A stretch of 64,000 nt of DNA. It comes from Pseudomonas putida. GTDB taxonomy: Bacteria > Pseudomonadota > Gammaproteobacteria > Pseudomonadales > Pseudomonadaceae. The notes under the pieces are model-generated. The model had not been told where the DNA came from. It did no database searches and worked only from the letters and a program-made list of their open reading frames with translations. Numbering within the stretch: the first letter of the stretch is position 1; each line of letters starts with the position of its first letter. The position numbers and the translations under genes were made by a program. Where the stretch lies: the NCBI RefSeq assembly GCF_030159595.1, contig NZ_BSKJ01000011.1, positions 1 through 64,000 on the forward strand, written 5' to 3'. Below, one piece after another: positions 59,563-64,000 of the stretch.

Positions 59563-60198
59563 CTAAGCCTCGACCGGTTCGGTCATAAGCACCGATTCCA
59601 CGGCCTCCCCTGCTCTCAAGCGGGCCAGTAGCGCCGGTTCGCCACGGTCCGACGCCTGCGCCTGCGCAATGGCTTTTGCGACCATCTGCGGTGACAAAAT
59701 CAGCACGCCATTGTCATCGGCCATCACCACATCCCCCGGATTGACCACTACGCCACCACAACACACGGGTATGTTGAAGGCACTGGAAGCGCTACCCAGC
59801 AGCTTGGTCGTGAGTTGCGTGGTGCCACGAGCGAACACCGGCAACCCGGCGGCCCGTAACTCGACGAGGTCAGTGACCACACCGTCAACGACGATACCCA
59901 TCGCGCCAACGCTTAGCGCAGCGCACTGGGTGACGGTGCCAATGCAGGCGTGGGCATGATCACCTGCCATGTCGATCACCAGTACATCGCCGTGCGTCAA
60001 AGAAGCCAGTGCACGGTTAACGGCAATGGCATCCGCATGGGCCACACGCAGGGTCACTGCCCGACCGACCAAGCGGACATTCGGCACCATCGCGCGAATC
60101 TCATGGCTGACGAAGCCTTGCTCCAGGAAGTGCCCAAGGGTGGCGAAACTCACTGACCGCAGTTGCCCGAGCAACTGGGAGAGGGCTACATCGTCCAT
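59563..60198 (-). CDS. RraA-like protein (HMG/CHA aldolase family) lacking the motif arginine
   Basis: Product of 211 residues of the RraA/4-hydroxy-4-methyl-2-oxoglutarate aldolase family. The core GDVLVIDMAGD...AMGIVVDGVVTDLVELRAAGLPVFARGTT is clear. In family aldolases the motif DGxxRD supplies Arg and Asp for pyruvate and metal; here it reads DGVVTD with Thr109 and Asp110. Substrate unknown. The ATG at 60198 overlaps the ridA-type gene stop by one base (TGATG), with GGGGG as ribosome site. Confidence 0.8.
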   Translation of the reverse strand: MDDVALSQLLGQLRSVSFATLGHFLEQGFVSHEIRAMVPNVRLVGRAVTLRVAHADAIAVNRALASLTHGDVLVIDMAGDHAHACIGTVTQCAALSVGAMGIVVDGVVTDLVELRAAGLPVFARGTTQLTTKLLGSASSAFNIPVCCGGVVVNPGDVVMADDNGVLILSPQMVAKAIAQAQASDRGEPALLARLRAGEAVESVLMTEPVEA

Positions 60199-60581
60199 CA
60201 GCAACCCCCTTCGACAAGCTCTGCTATGCAGTCAATTTCCAGGCTAACGCCCCAGAGTTGCACGCACACGGTCGTGCGCGCTGGCGGTGCATGGCCGAGG
60301 ACTTCCTGGTAGACCTGGTTGAATTCCTCCAGCAACGCCGGGTCGGTGAGGTAGGCATTGACCTTGACGATGTGGCTCAGGCTGGACCCCGCCGCGTCGA
60401 GAATCGCCCCCAGGTTGGCAAACGTCTGGCGGACCTGGTCAGCGAACGTTTCAGGCTGATCTTCAAGGCTGCCGATCGAGGGAATCTGGCCAGCCGTGAA
60501 CACGAGATGGCCACTCACCACCGCTTGCGAGTAAGGTCCGACCGGACCAATGGTGCCGGGTGCCGCGTTGATACGTTTCAT
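60198..60581 (-). CDS. RidA-family (Rid) protein
   Basis: Product of 127 residues. Start INAAPGTIGPVGPYSQAVVSGHLVFTAGQIP is the family signature, and PPARTTVCVQ near the C-terminus contains the Arg that contacts the carboxylate in RidA proteins. Members deaminate enamine/imine intermediates. AAGGAG precedes the ATG at 60581. It is the third gene of the MFS-oprD-rid-rraA group. Confidence 0.92.
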   Translation of the reverse strand: MKRINAAPGTIGPVGPYSQAVVSGHLVFTAGQIPSIGSLEDQPETFADQVRQTFANLGAILDAAGSSLSHIVKVNAYLTDPALLEEFNQVYQEVLGHAPPARTTVCVQLWGVSLEIDCIAELVEGGC

Positions 60582-60592
60582 GGCTGTCTCCT

Positions 60593-61906
60593 TTAGAAAA
60601 GCGCCAGGCTATAGCTCAGAATCAGGCGGTTCTGGTCCTGATTCGGATCGAGGTCGGAATGCAGCACACCGTTGCGCCAGGCCAGGCCCAGCCCCTTGAA
60701 GGTGCCACTCTGGATCACATAGTCCAGGCCGATGTCACGCTCCCATTCAGAACCGTCATCCGCCCCGACACGTTTGATGTCGTCACCCTTGAGGTACATC
60801 AGCGAGGCCTTGAGCCCGGGCACACCGGCAGCGGCGAAGTCGTAGCTGTATTGAGCGAAGCCTGTGCGCTCACCGGCGCGGTTGAAGCTGGCCAGCATGC
60901 GGTCGGTGTGCAGGTACACGCTCGCGCCACCGGCACCCTTGCCGGCCAGAGAGCCCTGGTTGGGCTGGACAAAGTTGCTGGCGTCGGAAACCACCTGGTA
61001 ACCGGCCATCAGCGCATGGCCCTGCACGCTGTAGGTGAACGCCGCGCTCCAGGTGCGGTTGTCGATTTCACCATTGCCGTCCTCGGTGTAGCCGCCCACC
61101 TGGTAACCGCTCGCACGCCCGGCGGCGCTGCCGTTGGCGCCGTCAGACGTGGTGCGAAAGTAACGCAGCTCGGTCTTGAAGGACTGCCCGTCGGCGAACG
61201 GCAGCGTATGGGTCAGGCCGACGAAGTGCTGGTTGTAGTAGTCCTGCAGGTTGGCGAAGTAGTACTGCGCCAGCAGGTCTTTGCCCAACGTGTAGTCACC
61301 ACCGGCAAACAGGAACGCATTGCTCTCGCGGCTGCCGCCTGCCACCGCCAGCCCAGTACGGTCACTGGAGCCACGCCCGGTGACATGCTCCAGGCGCCCG
61401 CCGGTCAGGGTCAGCCCATCGATCTCGCTAGAGGTTACCTGCCCGCCTTCGAAGGTTTGCGGCAACAGTCGGCCATCGTTGTACGTAAGCACCGGCAACT
61501 TGGGCAGCAGGCTGCCGTAGCGCAGCTCGGTTTTCGAAACCTTCACCTTGGGTGTAAGACCAAAGCGGCTCCACTCGCTGACTGCACCGGCACCGTCGTC
61601 CGGGATCATGCTGCTACCGCGATGGCGGCCGGCGCCGCTGTCCAGGGTTACGCCCAGCAGACCGATGGCGTCCAGGCCCACGCCCACAGTGCCGTCGGTG
61701 TAGCCGGAGGCGAAATTGAAGACGAAACCCTGGGCCCATTCCTCAGTCTTGCTCTGCCCGGCAGCCCCGGGCTTGTCACGGAAATCGTTGTTGAAGTAGA
61801 AGTTGCGCAGATTGAGGCTCGCCTGGCTGTCTTTCACCAGGTCGGCGAAGGCAGTCGGGCTAAGCGGCAAGGCAATGGCACTGACGGCCAGCAAGGTCTT
61901 TTTCAT
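60593..61906 (-). CDS. OprD-family outer-membrane porin
   Basis: Product of 437 residues. Signal peptide MKKTLLAVSAIALPLSPTAFA; early LVKDSQASLNLRNFYFNNDFRD and the terminal RLILSYSLALF with an aromatic last residue are hallmarks of OprD/OccD-OccK channels, which take up carboxylates and basic amino acids. GGAG lies before the ATG at 61906. It starts 17 bases after the MFS gene and ends 11 bases before the RidA-family gene, so all are likely one operon. Confidence 0.92.
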   Translation of the reverse strand: MKKTLLAVSAIALPLSPTAFADLVKDSQASLNLRNFYFNNDFRDKPGAAGQSKTEEWAQGFVFNFASGYTDGTVGVGLDAIGLLGVTLDSGAGRHRGSSMIPDDGAGAVSEWSRFGLTPKVKVSKTELRYGSLLPKLPVLTYNDGRLLPQTFEGGQVTSSEIDGLTLTGGRLEHVTGRGSSDRTGLAVAGGSRESNAFLFAGGDYTLGKDLLAQYYFANLQDYYNQHFVGLTHTLPFADGQSFKTELRYFRTTSDGANGSAAGRASGYQVGGYTEDGNGEIDNRTWSAAFTYSVQGHALMAGYQVVSDASNFVQPNQGSLAGKGAGGASVYLHTDRMLASFNRAGERTGFAQYSYDFAAAGVPGLKASLMYLKGDDIKRVGADDGSEWERDIGLDYVIQSGTFKGLGLAWRNGVLHSDLDPNQDQNRLILSYSLALF

Positions 61907-61923
61907 CGGTGCTCTCCCTGGGC

Positions 61924-63252
61924 TCAGCCACGTGCCTTGGTGTTGATGTCTTTGTTGAAGGTTTCGGTGAGCAGCAGCAAGGCCACAAGCGACACCACCG
62001 CCGAACCGACCATGTACCAGGCCACCGAAGAGCCTTTGCCGGTCATCGACAGCAATGCCGTGGTCACCAGCGGCGTGGCCGCACTGCCCAGCAGGCCCGA
62101 GAGCATGTAACTGATCGACAACCCCGAGTAACGCACGCGAGTACCGAACAATTCGGCCAGGAAGGTCGCGATGGGGCCGTAGTTGGCGGCGAAAGCGGTC
62201 ATCAGCAACAGGTAACCGGCGAACACCAGCGGCAGCTCCTTGGTGTCCATCAGCCAGAACATCGGGAAGGCCACCAGCGCTTCGGCGATGATCCCGCCGA
62301 TGATGATCGGCTTGCGCCCGATCCTGTCCGACAGCGCGCCGAAAAACGGCAGCATGAAGATGCACGCGGCGCAGGACACCAGCACCACACTGAGCATCTC
62401 GCCGCGAGAAAAGCCGAGGGTCTGGGTGCCGTAAGTAAGGCCAAAGGCGACGATCAGGTTGTAGGAAGTACCGGTGGACATGGTCGCCACACCGCCGAGG
62501 AGCACTTGTTTCCAGTACTTGCGGAACACCTCGAACAGCGGGACCTTCACCTGTTCACCGGTTTTCTCCACGGCCTTGAACGACGGGGTTTCGTGAATGT
62601 TCAGGCGGATGTACAGGCCCAGGGCGATCAGCAGTACGCTGCCCAGGAACGGAATGCGCCAGCCCCAGGCGAGCAGTTCTTCGTTGCTCAAGGTAGTGGC
62701 GATCAGCAGGAACACCAGGTTGGCGAGCATGGTGCCGGCGGGGACTCCAATCTGAACCCACGAACCGTACAGGCCGCGCTGGTGTTTGGGTGCATGCTCC
62801 ACCGCCATCAGCACGGCGCCGCCCCATTCCCCCCCCAGAGCCAGGCCCTGGATGATGCGCAGCGTCAGCAGTGAAACGGGGGCCCAGATGCCGATGGACT
62901 GGTAGTCAGGCAGCAGACCGATGCCGAAGGTGGCAGCGCCCATGGTCAGCAGCGAGATCAGCAGCATCGACTTGCGCCCCAGGCGATCACCGAAGTGGCC
63001 GAACAGTGCGGCACCGACGATCCGCGCACCGTAGGCAGAGGCGAAGGTACCGAAGGCCAGCAGCGTGCCGACCAGCGGATCGAAGCCTGGAAAGAAGATC
63101 TTGTTGAACACCAGGGCCGAGGCCGTGGCGAAAAGGAACAGGTCGTACCATTCGACAGTGGTGCCGATCACGCTGGCGATGGCGACCTTTTTCATGTCGG
63201 TGGTCTGGGTGGGTTGCTCGCTGGCAACCTTGGTGTACGCAGGGCTGTTCAT
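61924..63252 (-). CDS. MFS metabolite:H+ symporter (MHS family)
   Basis: Transporter of 442 residues with twelve helices. N-terminal IASVIGTTVEWYDLFLFATASALVF, the loop FGHFGDRLGRKSML and QGLALGGEWGGAVLM mark the MHS family (ShiA, ProP, KgtP, PcaT). These import dicarboxylates, aromatic acids, betaines or shikimate. GGGAG precedes the ATG at 63252. First gene of a probable operon with oprD, rid and rraA. Confidence 0.9.
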   Translation of the reverse strand: MNSPAYTKVASEQPTQTTDMKKVAIASVIGTTVEWYDLFLFATASALVFNKIFFPGFDPLVGTLLAFGTFASAYGARIVGAALFGHFGDRLGRKSMLLISLLTMGAATFGIGLLPDYQSIGIWAPVSLLTLRIIQGLALGGEWGGAVLMAVEHAPKHQRGLYGSWVQIGVPAGTMLANLVFLLIATTLSNEELLAWGWRIPFLGSVLLIALGLYIRLNIHETPSFKAVEKTGEQVKVPLFEVFRKYWKQVLLGGVATMSTGTSYNLIVAFGLTYGTQTLGFSRGEMLSVVLVSCAACIFMLPFFGALSDRIGRKPIIIGGIIAEALVAFPMFWLMDTKELPLVFAGYLLLMTAFAANYGPIATFLAELFGTRVRYSGLSISYMLSGLLGSAATPLVTTALLSMTGKGSSVAWYMVGSAVVSLVALLLLTETFNKDINTKARG

Positions 63253-63426
63253 GCCATTTACTCCCGGAAGTGGGGTTTTGGTTGTTGTTTGGCAGGTGCA
63301 ATCGGTACGGCGATTTCTTGTTTTTCGGGCAAAGCGAAGCCGTGGCGCGCCGCTGGCGGGCGCCGATTTCGGGTACGTTCATGACTTTTTATTGCCGCGA
63401 CCGCTTCGCGGCCTATTGCTGGCGAT

Positions 63427-63443
63427 GCCCGGCAACGCCGGGC
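63427..63443. terminator. Hairpin downstream of the M20 gene
   Basis: GCCCGGC-AAC-GCCGGGC, a perfect 7-bp stem five bases after the M20 gene's stop (minus strand). No T run follows, so its role is uncertain. Confidence 0.4.
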
Positions 63444-63447
63444 CGTG

Positions 63448-64000
63448 TCAGCTCCGGTCGGCGCGTTTCAGCACGGCATTGAGCAACACATCACACCCTT
63501 TGCTCACATCGTCAGGCAGGGCATCCTCCGCCTCGTTATGGCTGAGCCCCCCCACACACGGAATGAACACCATGGTCGTCGGGCAATGTCGCGCCAGGTG
63601 AATGGCGTCATGCCCCGCTCCGCTGACAATTCGCTGGTGCGCATAACCCAGCTCGTCAACCGCCTGCTGCACTGCCGCAATGCATTGCGCATCGAACGGC
63701 GTCGCCGGGCTCAGCCAGTGACGCTCAACGCTCACAGATAACCCTCGGCGCAGTGCAATGGCATTGATCAGCTCACGCGCGCTGGCCTCCATCGCGGCGA
63801 TCTGCTCATCCTCGTGGTGTCGCAGATCCAGCGTGAACGCCACCCGGCCTGGAATGGTATTGCGCGAAGACCGGGCGATCTCCAGTTGCCCCACCGTGAC
63901 CAGACCCTTGGGCGCGAAGTCCCGGGCCAGTTGTTCCAGTGCCGTGACCATCTCACCCACCGCAAACATCGCATCACGGCGCAGCGGCATCGGCGTGGTG
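63448..64000 (-). CDS. M20 hydantoinase/carbamoylase-family amidohydrolase (partial, runs off the right edge)
   Basis: C-terminal part, about 184 residues, of a second Zn-dependent N-carbamoyl amino acid hydrolase-like protein. The visible part begins TTPMPLRRDA, the family's substrate-loop segment, and includes the dimerisation domain and VSGAGHDAIHLARHCPTTMVFIPCVGGLSHNEAE with the last metal ligand. The N-terminal metal-binding half lies beyond 64000. It precedes the MFS transporter gene by 195 bases on the same strand and may supply the enzymatic step for the transported compound. Confidence 0.9.
   Translation of the reverse strand, partial: TTPMPLRRDAMFAVGEMVTALEQLARDFAPKGLVTVGQLEIARSSRNTIPGRVAFTLDLRHHEDEQIAAMEASARELINAIALRRGLSVSVERHWLSPATPFDAQCIAAVQQAVDELGYAHQRIVSGAGHDAIHLARHCPTTMVFIPCVGGLSHNEAEDALPDDVSKGCDVLLNAVLKRADRS

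Noticed and set aside
61907..62365. Upstream extension of the OprD frame into the MFS gene
   Set aside because: The frame is merely open. The signal peptide with its ribosome site begins at 61906, and the MFS gene is full length in the other frame.

Overview
The window looks like chromosome of a Pseudomonas putida-group bacterium. The evidence is high GC, the REP palindromes built on the core CGGGTTTACCCGCGAAGAGG in at least twelve intergenic gaps, and gene content and order typical of that group (pyrimidine reduction genes, a GlgE/trehalose cluster, a liu leucine operon and a PrrF small RNA). No plasmid, phage or transposase gene, tRNA, rRNA or CRISPR array was found. Species level cannot be settled by eye.

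Layout. 0.2-11.5 kb holds ordinary housekeeping and small metabolic genes: topB, a PuuB-type oxidase, an alpha/beta hydrolase, a TSUP permease, nudC, a dienoyl-CoA isomerase, nhaB, a Blc lipocalin, a NUDIX hydrolase, rnz and a P-loop kinase-like protein. 11.6-20.3 kb is the reductive pyrimidine/hydantoin pathway: an M20 carbamoylase and an NCS1 permease on the minus strand, divergent dihydropyrimidinase (dht) and dihydropyrimidine dehydrogenase (preT-preA) on the plus strand, and a RutR-like TetR regulator paired with a VOC protein. 20.3-24.8 kb is a minus-strand group gnd-zwf-GH15.

25-46 kb is the alpha-glucan/trehalose block. A plus-strand operon glgA-treZ-malQ-treY-DUF2934-glgX faces a minus-strand group glgE, treS-maltokinase fusion, glgB, with an autotransporter-like barrel gene between them. 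Together TreS/Mak, GlgE and GlgB convert trehalose to maltose, maltose-1-phosphate and branched glucan; GlgX and MalQ trim glucan; TreY and TreZ turn linear glucan back into trehalose. No glgC or glgP is present in the window. Several very small uncharacterised proteins lie in this block (DUF2934, a 53-residue proline-rich protein and a 55-residue coiled coil).

46-53.6 kb is leucine/isovalerate catabolism (liuABCD order: isovaleryl-CoA dehydrogenase, MCC beta, methylglutaconyl-CoA hydratase, MCC alpha) divergent from an acyl-CoA synthetase. Two identical perfect palindromes in a 24-bp direct repeat lie between them; no liuR or liuE gene is adjacent. 53.6-55.7 kb is the most unusual part: a CI/LexA-like repressor whose self-cleavage residues all appear replaced, a DUF6124 gene, a PrrF iron-responsive small RNA with Fur box and terminator, and a 171-residue protein that joins a sigma region 4-like HTH to a FecR-type N-terminal domain and one membrane helix, with its own Fur-like site.

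55.7-64 kb is all minus strand: an ArgT/HisJ-type ABC importer with an Lrp-family gene at its 3' end, then a catabolic unit of unknown substrate (MHS-family MFS transporter, OprD porin, RidA, RraA-like protein) preceded by a second M20 hydantoinase/carbamoylase-family gene that runs off the right edge.
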